From the NCBI RefSeq assembly GCF_000798815.1, contig NZ_JTLD01000011.1:1-53597 (forward strand): 53,597 bases of DNA. The letters are read 5' to 3'. The DNA is from Alistipes sp. ZOR0009. Lineage in GTDB: Bacteria; Bacteroidota; Bacteroidia; Bacteroidales; ZOR0009. The notes under the pieces were generated by a model that was not told where the DNA came from, searched no databases, and saw only the letters and a list, made by a program, of their open reading frames with translations. Shown here piece after piece: positions 9,474 to 18,843 of this stretch (position 1 is the first letter of the stretch; each line of letters begins with the position of its first letter). Both the position numbers and the translations under genes were made by a program.

Positions 9474-12428
9474 ATGTCGTCATCCGATACCAATAAAAAG
9501 AACGCCTTTGTTGTTGTGCTCACCCAGCATAGGGTGCTAGGCAACATTTTAGTCCCCGTATTAGTAACCACCATTGCCGATAAAATTTACTCCATATCAG
9601 AGAATTTACACGGCAAAAAACCTGAACTTTTCAACCTTAATGCAACAGAAGCGGAACTTCTAAAAATATGTAACGAGTATTTTGATCAACCCTTAGCAAA
9701 AAAGTTTGCCAAAGCCAAAAACACCAAAGAGTTTATAGAAAAGATGGATGCTGCCCTTTTGGAAACACACATCCGCCCTTACATAGAGAAGAGGCTGCTA
9801 AAGGTTGCAACCATTTTAGCTGGAAACCCTGAAATTCCGCTCTACTTTAAGGACAAAAAGTACAACAACATCTACGAAGACAACCGCATTGCTGTAGAAC
9901 CAGCAGCAGCCCTTCCTATATTCAACTTTTCGCTATCGAACGATGGGCTAGAGTACCATATCAGCGCGCAGGTTGGCAACCGTACGCTTAGCCTAACCTC
10001 TAGGCATATCGAAATTGTGTCCAACAACCCTTCGTTACTGCAGATTAACAGCACGCTCTTTCGCTTCGAAACAATAGATAGTAAAAAGCTGACACCCTTT
10101 TTTACGAAACCTAGCATCGTTATTCCCACAACTACAGTACGCAAGTACATGGAAACATTTGTGCTTAATGCTGTCAAGAGCCAAGTCGTAAAAGCGGTAG
10201 GTTTTGACATTGTAGAGCCTAAAGTTCCAGCAGTCCCCGTACTAACACTCGAAAAAGGGTTAGATGGAAAAGCAACGCTATCGCTTAAGTTCAGCTACGA
10301 AAATCGCGATTTCTATTCTGGCTCAAAAACAGAACCGCTGGTAACCTTTCGTGCCGATCAAAAACGCTTTGTGTTTACCAAGTACGAACGCGATACCGCC
10401 ACAGAACTTCGGGTGGAAGAAAGCCTTACCAACCATGGTCTAATCCACCAAACTGGCGCATCATATGCAATTGCAGGTAATGCCGAATTTGATGCCGAAA
10501 AATCAACTATAAAGACAGTTGAATGGCTCAATCAGAACTACAATAAACTTAGTAAGCAAGGAATTAAGGTTGGACAAAATACGGATGGTTCGCCATTTTA
10601 CCTAGGAGAATGCAGCTCGATGCTTGCGGCTCAAAGCGACAGCGTTGGGTTTACTATCAAGGGAGGTATCCGATTCGGAAACGATTTTATTTCGCTATCC
10701 AAAATTCGAAAAAACGTTATTAAGGGACAAAAAATAGTGGAGCTAGACAGCGGAAAGCTGGCTGTAATACCACAAAAATGGTTCCAAGCACATCGTCAGC
10801 TGCTTGTATTTGGACGCGAGGCAGACGGCTTTTTACACCTCCAAAAGCAACACTTCTCGCTTGTAGAAGGTCTGGAAGGAATAGATCAAAGCGAAATAGA
10901 GGCATTAAAACGATACTCTGAAGATAACTTAGAAAAAACAGAAAAAAGTATTTCAGGCGTTAATGCCACCCTACGCGACTATCAGAAGTTGGGATTTGCG
11001 TGGCTTAAATACCTGCACTTAAACAATTTTGGAGGATGTCTTGCCGACGATATGGGTTTAGGGAAAACGCTACAAACCATATCTCTTATACAGCATTGCA
11101 AGGATAATTTCACCTACCAGCGAGCAGCATCTATAAAGCCTGCAGCATCTCTAGATCTGTTTAGCACAATAGAGATAGATGAACCAACAATCAACAGTCA
11201 GCCTGTAAGCCTTATTGTAGTACCAACTTCGCTAGTTCATAACTGGAGAAACGAACTACGCAAATTTGCTCCTTCCATAAAGATATATGAACATACAGGA
11301 ACCAACAGAACTAAAAGCCCATCGGCATTTGCCCCTTACGATGTTATTATCACCACCTTTGGAACTGTTAGAAATGATATAGACCTGCTCCGCAAGTTTG
11401 AGTTTTACTACCTTATTGTTGACGAAAGCCAGACCATCAAAAATCCAGACTCCGCAACTTACAAGGCCTGCATGGAGATAAAATCTCAGCACCGCTTATC
11501 GCTATCTGGTACCCCTATTGAAAATGGGCTAACAGATTTATGGGCACAAATGAACTTCCTTAACAAAGGATTGCTTGGTAATCTTTCGCTTTTTAAAGAG
11601 CAGTACGTTGTTCCTATCGAAAAATATAACCACCACGGAAGACAAGAAAAGCTCAAAAATTTAATAGAACCTTTCATCCTAAGAAGAACAAAGGAAAAAG
11701 TAGCATCTGAACTACCAGAAGTAACCGAGTTGGAGATTTTCTGCGAAATGAGCGAAAACCAACGTTCGCTTTACGAACAGGAAAAGGAGCTTGCGCATCA
11801 AAAAATGCTAGAAGAGCTCCAAACTGGCGATCAAAAACGTGCTCGTTTTGTATTCCTTCAGCTGCTAACCAAACTTCGCCAAATAGCCAACCATCCTAAC
11901 CTTGCGGGATATGAAGGCTATGGAGATTCTGGAAAATTTGAGGAAATCACCCGTAATATCGAAAACGTTATTGATGAGGGGCATAAAGTTTTAGTATTTT
12001 CCTCTTTTGTTCAGCACTTAAAGCTAGTTGCTCAGCATCTTGAAGATTCGAGAATCAGCTATAACATGCTCACCGGTAGCACTACTAATCGGCAGGAAAT
12101 TGTAGAAAAATTCAAGAAGGATAGCGATATCAAGGTTTTCCTAATTTCTCTCAAAGCAGGAGGTGTTGGACTAAACCTTACCGAAGCCGACTACGTATTC
12201 ATCATAGATCCTTGGTGGAACCCTGCAGCAGAAAACCAAGCAATTAGCCGTTCGCATCGCATTGGACAAGAAAATCGAGTATTCGCCTACCGCTTTATTA
12301 CGACAGATTCCATCGAAGAGCGGATAATGGAGCTACAACGACAGAAATCTGAACTGGCAGATATATTTGTCAACAGCAACAATCCCCTTTCAAAGATATC
12401 AGAAGAACTACTACTTCAACTTTTTTAA
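9474..12428 (+). CDS. SNF2-family DEAD/DEAH-box helicase/ATPase
   Basis: This is an ATP-driven DNA translocase of the SNF2 group. The N-terminal half, about 490 residues, is a family-specific region without a named domain. The ATPase core begins near residue 498 (LRDYQKLGFAWLKYL). Walker A is GGCLADDMGLGKT near residue 528. The Walker B motif is DESQ rather than DEAH, as in many bacterial SNF2 proteins. The C-terminal helicase lobe has VLVFSSF, SLKAGGVGLNLTEA and the closing SRSHRIGQ motif. The start is the ATG at 9474, because the earlier in-frame TTG lies inside the -7 promoter box. It stands alone between terminators and its role (chromatin, repair or transcription recycling) is not shown. 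Confidence 0.9.
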   Translation: MSSSDTNKKNAFVVVLTQHRVLGNILVPVLVTTIADKIYSISENLHGKKPELFNLNATEAELLKICNEYFDQPLAKKFAKAKNTKEFIEKMDAALLETHIRPYIEKRLLKVATILAGNPEIPLYFKDKKYNNIYEDNRIAVEPAAALPIFNFSLSNDGLEYHISAQVGNRTLSLTSRHIEIVSNNPSLLQINSTLFRFETIDSKKLTPFFTKPSIVIPTTTVRKYMETFVLNAVKSQVVKAVGFDIVEPKVPAVPVLTLEKGLDGKATLSLKFSYENRDFYSGSKTEPLVTFRADQKRFVFTKYERDTATELRVEESLTNHGLIHQTGASYAIAGNAEFDAEKSTIKTVEWLNQNYNKLSKQGIKVGQNTDGSPFYLGECSSMLAAQSDSVGFTIKGGIRFGNDFISLSKIRKNVIKGQKIVELDSGKLAVIPQKWFQAHRQLLVFGREADGFLHLQKQHFSLVEGLEGIDQSEIEALKRYSEDNLEKTEKSISGVNATLRDYQKLGFAWLKYLHLNNFGGCLADDMGLGKTLQTISLIQHCKDNFTYQRAASIKPAASLDLFSTIEIDEPTINSQPVSLIVVPTSLVHNWRNELRKFAPSIKIYEHTGTNRTKSPSAFAPYDVIITTFGTVRNDIDLLRKFEFYYLIVDESQTIKNPDSATYKACMEIKSQHRLSLSGTPIENGLTDLWAQMNFLNKGLLGNLSLFKEQYVVPIEKYNHHGRQEKLKNLIEPFILRRTKEKVASELPEVTELEIFCEMSENQRSLYEQEKELAHQKMLEELQTGDQKRARFVFLQLLTKLRQIANHPNLAGYEGYGDSGKFEEITRNIENVIDEGHKVLVFSSFVQHLKLVAQHLEDSRISYNMLTGSTTNRQEIVEKFKKDSDIKVFLISLKAGGVGLNLTEADYVFIIDPWWNPAAENQAISRSHRIGQENRVFAYRFITTDSIEERIMELQRQKSELADIFVNSNNPLSKISEELLLQLF

Positions 12429-12454
12429 AAAAGGAACCTTACTGGTTCCTTTTT
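12428..12454. terminator. bidirectional terminator between SNF2 and isochorismatase genes
   Basis: The stem AAAAAGGAACC/GGTTCCTTTTT with loop TTACT lies exactly between the convergent stops. A and T runs on both sides allow it to act in both directions. It overlaps the last base of one gene and the first bases of the other. Confidence 0.8.
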
Positions 12455-13025
12455 ACTTCTTCTGCTGCTTTAGAAATTCATCTAAAGTCAATACCTTACC
12501 ATAGTAGGTTAGCGACGCTAACGTAGAATGGTGTACCATTTTGGCCGGAATAGCAACTCCTCCAAACATCAAATCTCTTGTGGCGCATGCATCTGCAACC
12601 AACGTACACTTGTAGCCAAGATCTGTTGCTGCTCTAAATGCAGCTTCAACGCACATGTGCGTCATCATTCCACACACCACCAACTCTGTAATCCCATTCT
12701 TTCTCAAATACTGATCTAGATCGGTCCCACTAAAGCTGTTTACCTTCATTTTTTTAATCACCATCTCTCCTTCTTTAGGAATAACTGAAGAGTGAATGTC
12801 TTCCCCGACCTTAGCTTCGTGCTTTACATGCACAACCAACTCTCCATTTTCCCTAAAGTGTTTCAAAAGAATTGCAGCTGTCTGTGCAGCAGAATCTGGA
12901 TTAACCAGAGCATTTGGGCCAGAAAAGTAAAAGTTTTGAACATCGATAACCAGCAATGCACGCTTCTGCGCATTTGAGGTAAAAGCGATTAGCGAGATGA
13001 ATAAAAAAAGAAAAAACGTCCTCAT
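12453..13025 (-). CDS. secreted isochorismatase-family cysteine hydrolase
   Basis: This is a member of the isochorismatase/nicotinamidase-like hydrolases. The start is set at 13025 because it gives a clean signal peptide (MRTFFLFLFISLIAFTSNAQ). The catalytic triad is visible as Asp28 (LVIDVQN), Lys92 (KKMKVNSF) and Cys125 in CGMMTHMCVEAA. Nicotinamidases, N-carbamoyl amidases and many uncharacterised hydrolases share this core. The export signal is unusual for the family and suggests a periplasmic substrate, not isochorismate itself. It stands alone, convergent with the SNF2 gene. Confidence 0.8.
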   Translation of the reverse strand: MRTFFLFLFISLIAFTSNAQKRALLVIDVQNFYFSGPNALVNPDSAAQTAAILLKHFRENGELVVHVKHEAKVGEDIHSSVIPKEGEMVIKKMKVNSFSGTDLDQYLRKNGITELVVCGMMTHMCVEAAFRAATDLGYKCTLVADACATRDLMFGGVAIPAKMVHHSTLASLTYYGKVLTLDEFLKQQKK

Positions 13026-13242
13026 TTTGCAGCTATATTTAATTGAGCGCATTTGCCAGTCATGACATTATCAAATTATCAAGCCATAATACTTCAAATA
13101 CAACTCTTGCACTTAACACTAAACAGCCTAAATTAAATATTAAATTTTAATACGAAATAAAAATTCTTTAGTTTTGTGCCCGACAAAAGATATTGCGAGA
13201 CACATTTTCACTATAACTCCTAGCCTTTTGAAAAATTAGCCA

Positions 13243-13273
13243 TAAAAAAAGCCGCAGCAACGCTGCGGCTTTT
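13243..13273 (-). terminator. intrinsic terminator of the phoH-queD-purC operon
   Basis: The stem GCCGCAGC/GCTGCGGC (13251-13258 with 13262-13269) closes an AAC loop. A-T pairs flank it and a T-run follows on the minus strand. It lies 17 bases past the purC stop. Confidence 0.88.
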
Positions 13274-13289
13274 CTGCTTTATCATAAAA

Positions 13290-14246
13290 TTAGATCAACC
13301 TTTTTAAGAAATTATCGACGTTATTCTCAATACGAGACTCTAAACCGTCATCGTCAGAAGCCTTGACAAAAGCCTCACCAACAATACTCTCGTAAAGTTC
13401 AATGTACCGATCAGAAACAGACTGAACAAACTCATCGCTCATCTCTGGTATAGCCTGCCCTTCTTTACCCATAAAGCCATTTTCCATAAGCCATTCACGA
13501 ACAAACTCCTTCGATAGCTGTCGTTGTGGATGCTTTTTATCGAAAAGTTCTTGGTAGGAATCGGCATAAAAGTAACGAGAAGAATCGGGTGTGTGAATTT
13601 CGTCAATCAGGTAAATCTGATTGTCCTTTTTCCCAAACTCATATTTGGTATCAACCAAAATAAGTCCACGCTGCGCAGCCATCTCGCTTCCTCTTTTAAA
13701 AAGGGCTATCGCATACTTTTCTAACTGCTCATACTCCTCCTTAGAAACCAATCCCTTGGCAATGATTTCTTCCTTAGAGATATTCTCATCGTGAGCACCT
13801 TGCTCTGCCTTCGTTGTTGGTGTCACAAGCGGCTCTGGGAAACGCTGATTTTCTGCCATTCCTTCTGGAATTTCAATTCCACAAAGAACTCGATTTCCAG
13901 CCTTATAATCGCGCCAAGCACTACCGCAAAGATATCCCCGAACGATCATCTCAACCGGATAGGTTTCGCATTTAACCCCTACGGTTACCATAGGATCGGG
14001 CGTAGCGATTTTCCAGTTTGGAACGATATCCGCCGTTGCATCCAAAAATTTTGCCGCAATTTGGTTCAACACCTGCCCTTTGAAAGGAATTCCTTTAGGA
14101 AGAACCACATCGAATGCCGAAATACGGTCAGAAACCACCATTACCATGAACTCTTCGTTGATGGTATAAACATCTCTAACCTTTCCCTTGTACACGTTAG
14201 ACTGTGCAGGAAAAGAAAAATCGGTAGATACAAGCGCTTTAGCCAT
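13290..14246 (-). CDS. purC: phosphoribosylaminoimidazole-succinocarboxamide synthase
   Basis: SAICAR synthase catalyses the ATP-dependent joining of aspartate to CAIR in purine biosynthesis, in the cytosol. Recognisable motifs are [12 protein letters not shown] near the N-terminus (nucleotide-binding loop), [37 protein letters not shown], and LVDTKYEFG with [13 protein letters not shown]. At 318 residues it is the long, yeast-like form, not the roughly 237-residue E. coli form. It is the last gene of an operon: the queD stop lies 24 bases upstream and a strong terminator follows. Confidence 0.97.
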   Translation of the reverse strand: MAKALVSTDFSFPAQSNVYKGKVRDVYTINEEFMVMVVSDRISAFDVVLPKGIPFKGQVLNQIAAKFLDATADIVPNWKIATPDPMVTVGVKCETYPVEMIVRGYLCGSAWRDYKAGNRVLCGIEIPEGMAENQRFPEPLVTPTTKAEQGAHDENISKEEIIAKGLVSKEEYEQLEKYAIALFKRGSEMAAQRGLILVDTKYEFGKKDNQIYLIDEIHTPDSSRYFYADSYQELFDKKHPQRQLSKEFVREWLMENGFMGKEGQAIPEMSDEFVQSVSDRYIELYESIVGEAFVKASDDDGLESRIENNVDNFLKRLI

Positions 14247-14270
14247 ATTAACTTATTGTTGTTTGTGTTA

Positions 14271-14654
14271 CTACTCAAAGTCGTTTCTGGTCAGCTCTAC
14301 AAAGCTGGTTGCGGTTTCCCACAGTCGAATCCCCTCAAGCCAGCAGCTGGTTGTTTTAATATTGTCCGCAATTTGTTCAAAAACCCAAATAGCAATATTT
14401 TCGCTAGTTGGGTTAAAATCGAATATTTCATTCAGATACTTGTGGTCGAGTTGGTTGATAACCTTTTCGGTAACCACTTTTTTAAGCAACGAAAAGTCAA
14501 AAACCATTCCATTGCCTGATAGTGCGCCTTGCAAAGTAACCTCAAGCTTGTAGGTATGTCCATGCAGATGGCGGCATTTTCCTTCGTAATCATCCAACTT
14601 GTGGGCACTGTCGAAGGTAAATATTTTGGTAACTTTTATTGTTTTAGCCTTCAT
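14271..14654 (-). CDS. queD: 6-carboxy-5,6,7,8-tetrahydropterin synthase (QueD/PTPS family)
   Basis: This is a zinc enzyme of the 6-pyruvoyl-tetrahydropterin synthase fold. In bacteria it usually makes 6-carboxytetrahydropterin on the route to queuosine. Zinc and catalytic motifs seen are FDSAHKL, CRHLHGHTYKLEV (Cys plus the His-x-His pair) and LDHKYLNE, then the substrate-anchoring PTSENIA and ETATS. The start is the ATG at 14654, one base after the phoH stop codon. An upstream in-frame Met would read 22 residues of phoH-overlapping, charged sequence with no homology. It is the middle gene of phoH-queD-purC. No other queuosine gene is in the window. Confidence 0.9.
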   Translation of the reverse strand: MKAKTIKVTKIFTFDSAHKLDDYEGKCRHLHGHTYKLEVTLQGALSGNGMVFDFSLLKKVVTEKVINQLDHKYLNEIFDFNPTSENIAIWVFEQIADNIKTTSCWLEGIRLWETATSFVELTRNDFE

Positions 14655-14655
14655 A

Positions 14656-15639
14656 TCATTCCTCTTCGCGACGTTTTCTTCGCTGCTCCTCTTCCTTCTC
14701 CACCTCGGCATCAAATGCATTTACAATGTATTTTACCAGCGGATGCCTAACAATATCGCGAACGTCAAACTCTGCGATTCCAATTCCTTTCACATTGCTC
14801 AAAATTCGCATGCCGCGCCCCAATCCCGAATCAGACTTTCGAGGTAAGTCAACCTGGGTAATATCTCCCGTAACGATAAACTTTGCATTACGTCCCATGC
14901 GGGTAAGAAACATTTTTAGCTGGCTAAAAGTTGTATTCTGCGCTTCATCCAAAATTACGAATGCATTATCTAAGGTACGACCTCGCATGTAAGCCAAAGG
15001 TGCTATTTGTACCGTACCCTCCTCCATATAAGTAACGAGCTTACGCTGAGGAATCATATCGTTGAGCGCATCATATAAGGGTTGAAGATAAGGATCCAGC
15101 TTTTCCTTCATATCGCCAGGTAGGTAGCCCAGCTTTTCCCCAGCTTCTACTGCAGGACGGGTTAGAATTATGCGCTTTACCTCCTTATTCTTTAAAGCGC
15201 GAACGGCCAATGCAATAGCCGTATATGTTTTACCAGAACCTGCAGGTCCCACCGCAAAAAGAAGGTCGTTCTTATCATAAAGTTCGATTAACCGCTTTTG
15301 GTTGATTGTGCGAGCTTTAATCATTCGCCCATTGTTGCCATAAACCAAGACCTCTCCATCAATTGTTTCGGCAATATCGAGTTCCTGATTTTCAAAAATT
15401 TGCTCGATAAGCAGCTCGTTTATACGCGAATATTTCGAATAGACATCAATCAAGGTCATCATCCGATCCTCAAATTGCTCTATTTCATCCTCTTCTCCGT
15501 ATACTTTAATGCTGTTTCCTCGCGCAACGATCTTAAGCTTTGGAAAGTAGCTGGCAATTTTATTGTAGAAAACATTTGCTGGACCGTATAGTTCTACGGC
15601 ATCAACACCCTCTATAAGAATTAGTTTTTCTATAGTCAT
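14656..15639 (-). CDS. phoH: PhoH-family ATPase
   Basis: This is a cytosolic P-loop ATPase related to the N-terminal half of SF1 helicases. Family members are linked to RNA metabolism and, in some species, to phosphate starvation. The N-terminal region is KH-like (residues 1-90). Walker A is GPAGSGKT at 131-138 and Walker B is ILDEAQN at 229-235, with TRPAVEAGEKLGYLPGD and FIVTGDITQVDLP between and after. The C-terminus is a highly charged EKEEEQRRKRREEE tail. The gene opens an operon with queD (1-base gap) and purC. A TAACTTTG box lies about 31 bases upstream. Confidence 0.93.
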   Translation of the reverse strand: MTIEKLILIEGVDAVELYGPANVFYNKIASYFPKLKIVARGNSIKVYGEEDEIEQFEDRMMTLIDVYSKYSRINELLIEQIFENQELDIAETIDGEVLVYGNNGRMIKARTINQKRLIELYDKNDLLFAVGPAGSGKTYTAIALAVRALKNKEVKRIILTRPAVEAGEKLGYLPGDMKEKLDPYLQPLYDALNDMIPQRKLVTYMEEGTVQIAPLAYMRGRTLDNAFVILDEAQNTTFSQLKMFLTRMGRNAKFIVTGDITQVDLPRKSDSGLGRGMRILSNVKGIGIAEFDVRDIVRHPLVKYIVNAFDAEVEKEEEQRRKRREEE

Positions 15640-15669
15640 GTACTAAGTAGTACCAGTTTTATAATGGCT

Positions 15670-15677
15670 CAAAGTTA
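15670..15677 (-). promoter_or_regulatory. -7 box of the phoH-queD-purC operon
   Basis: On the minus strand this reads TAACTTTG, an exact TAnnTTTG match, placing transcription start about 25 bases before phoH. The -33 element is weak (CTTTA-like). Confidence 0.5.
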
Positions 15678-15821
15678 ACAATTCCGAAATGTTTTAAAGG
15701 GGATTGTATCTTTATTTCTTTTAATTCTTGCTCTATTGATAGTTTTTAAAAGAGATCCGATTAATGGCTATTGAATTTCCCTCCATTGTTACTTTATATT
15801 TACGATTCTAAAAGAAACGCC

Positions 15822-16220
15822 ATGGATACTCGGCTTCTCAACAAGTTGAAAATTAAAGAAAACATGCAGGGGCTAATTTTAAATGTACCTCCTGATAAGC
15901 AGGAACTAGAAAAATGCCTTCGAGAGAAGGGCTACCTTTCCAATGCCACCACCGAATTTGACTTTGTAATCTGTTTTGTCCAAACAGAAGAACAGGTCGT
16001 TAACTGCATTCCTTTTGTCTACGATATCAAATTCGACGGCCTACTTTGGATGGTATATCCTAAAAAAAGTTCCAAATTAAGCTCCGAAATTACAAGAGAT
16101 GAAGGTTGGAAATCTCTACACGATATCGGATATCAAGGAGTTGCAATGATAGCTATCGACGATGTTTGGTCTGCTTTTAGATTTCGAAGCAAAAGCCTTA
16201 TAAAATCCTCGAAAAAATAA
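15822..16220 (+). CDS. small DUF3052-like protein
   Basis: This is a 132-residue soluble protein with no signal peptide. The pattern of a leucine-rich opening (LLNKLKIKENMQGLILNVP), a central DFVICFVQTEEQV, then DGLLWMVYPKKSSK and a C-terminal DVWSAFRFR resembles the DUF3052 family, whose function is unknown. The start at 15822 is preferred over an upstream in-frame Met at 15771 because the upstream residues are not family-like. It is convergent with the NUDIX gene, with only two bases between stops and no obvious terminator. Confidence 0.6.
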   Translation: MDTRLLNKLKIKENMQGLILNVPPDKQELEKCLREKGYLSNATTEFDFVICFVQTEEQVVNCIPFVYDIKFDGLLWMVYPKKSSKLSSEITRDEGWKSLHDIGYQGVAMIAIDDVWSAFRFRSKSLIKSSKK

Positions 16221-16222
16221 GG

Positions 16223-16750
16223 CTAGCGGGATGCTACAAAATCAGCCACCATTCTTCGGATTGAGTCTAAGCCTATTTTCGTTAGATCAAAAGTTTTGGG
16301 ATTTACCCAATGAAAATCAGCAACATCATCGTTTGCTTTCAGCTGCGCATCTGGAGCTATTTTACAAATAAAGCAAGCATCGTTGGTAAACACTGTCATG
16401 CCACTATATTCGTACCGATTAGCGTACGATTTCACGTACTTTATCTCGAGCAAATCAACGCCTAACTCTTCACGAACCTCTCTAACAACAGCCTCTTCCG
16501 ACGATTCGTCTTCGCTTACAAAACCTCCGGGTAAATCAAAAGTTCCTTTTTTAGGCTCTATTCCTCGTTTGGTAAGCAACAGGTTCCCTTGGTCATCTAT
16601 TATAATAGCAGCAACTGCTGATGCTGCATTATAATAATAGCGAAAACCGCAAGAATGGCAGGTAAAAGAATTATCTTTTTGAGGGACAAACAATTTAGAA
16701 CCACATTTTGGGCAGTATTTTAATATTTGATGCGGATGAGTTTCGAACAT
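16223..16750 (-). CDS. NUDIX hydrolase with N-terminal zinc ribbon
   Basis: This is a hydrolase of nucleoside-diphosphate-linked compounds. The N-terminus carries a four-Cys zinc ribbon (KYCPKCGSKL, then FTCHSCGFRYYYN), as in NudC-like and related proteins. The NUDIX box is complete: GGFVSEDESSEEAVVREVREELG, interrupted here only by description, with the REVREELG core and flanking Gly and Glu intact. The start at 16750 is preferred because a TACATTTG -7 box sits 16 bases upstream. Earlier in-frame Met codons would lie at or before the transcription start. The substrate is unknown; NADH or ADP-ribose are possible for this architecture. Confidence 0.87.
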   Translation of the reverse strand: MFETHPHQILKYCPKCGSKLFVPQKDNSFTCHSCGFRYYYNAASAVAAIIIDDQGNLLLTKRGIEPKKGTFDLPGGFVSEDESSEEAVVREVREELGVDLLEIKYVKSYANRYEYSGMTVFTNDACFICKIAPDAQLKANDDVADFHWVNPKTFDLTKIGLDSIRRMVADFVASR

Positions 16751-16765
16751 ATTCATTATTTTCGG

Positions 16766-16773
16766 CAAATGTA
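16766..16773 (-). promoter_or_regulatory. -7 box of the NUDIX gene
   Basis: On the minus strand this reads TACATTTG, an exact TAnnTTTG match. It decides the start codon of the NUDIX gene in favour of 16750. Confidence 0.45.
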
Positions 16774-16798
16774 GCATTTTATAAAGCACCATAAAAGC

Positions 16799-16836
16799 AA
16801 AACAGGTCTCAGATCTCTCGACCTGAAACCTGTTTT
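16799..16836 (-). terminator. intrinsic terminator of the NagB-like fusion gene
   Basis: The outer stem AAAACAGGT/ACCTGTTTT (16799-16807 with 16828-16836) encloses a second stem CAGGTC/GATCTG with a GAGA loop. It begins 18 bases past the stop codon, and Ts follow on the minus strand. Confidence 0.8.
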
Positions 16837-16854
16837 CATTAACCCTATTCAAAA

Positions 16855-18843
16855 CTATATGAAGTAATCATATCTAACGAAGCACTCTATTGCTTGGTAT
16901 TCTGCCATACCTAGCTTATCATAAAGAACTGCAGTTGCATGATTCCTATCTTCAGAACGTTGCCAGAATTCTCGAGGATCCTTTCCTGGGAATGGAACCA
17001 TATCTTTCTGAGATTGGTGACGATATATCGCTAAACGCTTAATTTTCACCTCTTCTGGACTCAATGGAACAGCCATATCAACCATATCCAGCTCCCACTC
17101 CATCCAAGCACCACGATACAACCAAATGCGGCAATCCTTAAACCAATCCTCATTCTTTAGCTGCTTGCAGGCCTCTATAATTGTTTCTATACAAACCTTG
17201 TGAGTTCCATGCGGATCAGCCAAATCTCCTGCTGCATAAATTTGATGGGGCTGAATCTCTTGAAGTAAAGCTTTAACAATTTCAACATCAGCCTGAGTCA
17301 TCGGAGACTTTTTCACTTTACCTGTTTCGTAGAAGGGAAGATCAAGAAAATGGACATGATCCTCATTTAGACCTAAGTAGCGGCAAGCAGCTCTAGCCTC
17401 TCCTCTACGAATCGCACCCTTTAGCCTTTTAAAACCATCAGGATCAATATCTCCTGGTTTCTTCGAGTTTACTAAATCGACTGCATCCCCATACAACTTT
17501 TCTGCATCAAAGTTTTCGATATGGTAAATACTTTTGATATCACGAAGGAAGTCGAGGAAACGAAGAGCATAATCGTCGAATACAGCAATATTACCAGACA
17601 CCTGATATGCCACATGTACGTCGTGACCTTGGTCTACCAGCCTTGCAAATGTTCCTCCCATAGAGATTACATCATCATCTGGGTGTGGAGAGAATATCAA
17701 CGCCTTCTTAGGGAAAGGCATTGCACGCTCAGGACGTGTCGTATCGTCTGAGTTAGGCTTTCCGCCAGGCCATCCAGAGATGGTATGCTGCAGATCGTTG
17801 AATACTTTTATATTTACTGTACTCGCATAACCGTATTCTTCAAGCAACTCGCTCAAACCATGCTCACGATAGTCGCTATCCGTCAACTTTAGAATTGGTT
17901 TATCGAGCGTTTGGCACAACCAAACTACCGCTTTACGAATAAGGCGGGGATGCCAGTTGCAAGAACCAACCAACCATGGGTGTTTTACACGAGTAAGCTC
18001 CATAGCGGCACCAAAATCGCAAATTATGTTGGTATTTGGATGCAGCTGAAGGAATGTAGTTGGTATAGACTCCGTAACAGGCCCTTCAACGGCCTTCCTA
18101 ATAATCTCAGCCTTCGCTTCTCCCCATGCAAAAAGGGCAATACGTTTAGCCTTCATAATCGAAGCCACCCCCATTGTGATTGCCTTACGAGGAACATTCT
18201 CCTCACCTCCAAAATCAGAGGCGGCATCAAAGCGAGTTAGCGGATCAAGGGATACGATACGAGTAGGCGAATTAATTAAAGAGCCTGGCTCGTTAAAGCC
18301 AATATGTCCGGTTCTTCCTATTCCTAATATCTGAAAGTCAATACCTCCTAAATTTTCGATCTTAGCATCGTAAGATTTACAGTATTCTGTCACCTTATCA
18401 ACCGGCAGGGTTCCATCTGGAATGTTTATGTTCTCGGCAGGTATATCAACATGATCAAAAAGATGCTCATGCATAAACTTTACGTAGCTCTGCTTCTCGG
18501 TTGGCTCCATAGGATAGTACTCGTCGAGGTTGAACGTCACCACGTTTTTAAAGGACAAACCTTCCTCCTTATGAAGTCTAACCAACTCTCTATATAACGG
18601 AATTGGAGATGATCCAGTAGCCAAACCCAACACACAAACTTCACCCGACTTGGCCTTCTTGCCTATCAACTCAGCAATCTGTTGAGCGATTTTTTTCACA
18701 GCTTCTGCAGCCGTAGGATAAATGGTTGTTGGTATTCGCTCGTACCTTTCTCTAATCGACTCAGGTTCTGCACCCTCCCTAAATGGGGATGCATATTCAA
18801 ATGGGTTGTAGTACTTCTGAATAACCTCAGCTGTCTTGTTCAT
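16855..18843 (-). CDS. glucosamine-6-phosphate deaminase-like protein fused to a PIG-L/LmbE deacetylase domain
   Basis: This is a two-domain cytosolic protein of amino-sugar metabolism. Residues 40-290 are NagB/SIS-like (LGLATGSSPIPLYREL, VVTFNLDEYYPM, HIGFNEPGS). Residues 380-620 are PIG-L/LmbE-like with the zinc motif SPHPDDD (His387, Asp389, Asp390) and DPHGTHK. In E. coli NagB the ring-opening residues are Asp141, His143 and Glu148. Here the equivalents are Thr178, His180 and Glu185, so the Asp is replaced, while the Asp72 equivalent (Asp107) is kept. Fusions of this length are common in Bacteroidota and usually annotated nagB. The Thr substitution means canonical deamination is not certain, so no symbol is given. 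It is monocistronic. Confidence 0.85.
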   Translation of the reverse strand: MNKTAEVIQKYYNPFEYASPFREGAEPESIRERYERIPTTIYPTAAEAVKKIAQQIAELIGKKAKSGEVCVLGLATGSSPIPLYRELVRLHKEEGLSFKNVVTFNLDEYYPMEPTEKQSYVKFMHEHLFDHVDIPAENINIPDGTLPVDKVTEYCKSYDAKIENLGGIDFQILGIGRTGHIGFNEPGSLINSPTRIVSLDPLTRFDAASDFGGEENVPRKAITMGVASIMKAKRIALFAWGEAKAEIIRKAVEGPVTESIPTTFLQLHPNTNIICDFGAAMELTRVKHPWLVGSCNWHPRLIRKAVVWLCQTLDKPILKLTDSDYREHGLSELLEEYGYASTVNIKVFNDLQHTISGWPGGKPNSDDTTRPERAMPFPKKALIFSPHPDDDVISMGGTFARLVDQGHDVHVAYQVSGNIAVFDDYALRFLDFLRDIKSIYHIENFDAEKLYGDAVDLVNSKKPGDIDPDGFKRLKGAIRRGEARAACRYLGLNEDHVHFLDLPFYETGKVKKSPMTQADVEIVKALLQEIQPHQIYAAGDLADPHGTHKVCIETIIEACKQLKNEDWFKDCRIWLYRGAWMEWELDMVDMAVPLSPEEVKIKRLAIYRHQSQKDMVPFPGKDPREFWQRSEDRNHATAVLYDKLGMAEYQAIECFVRYDYFI

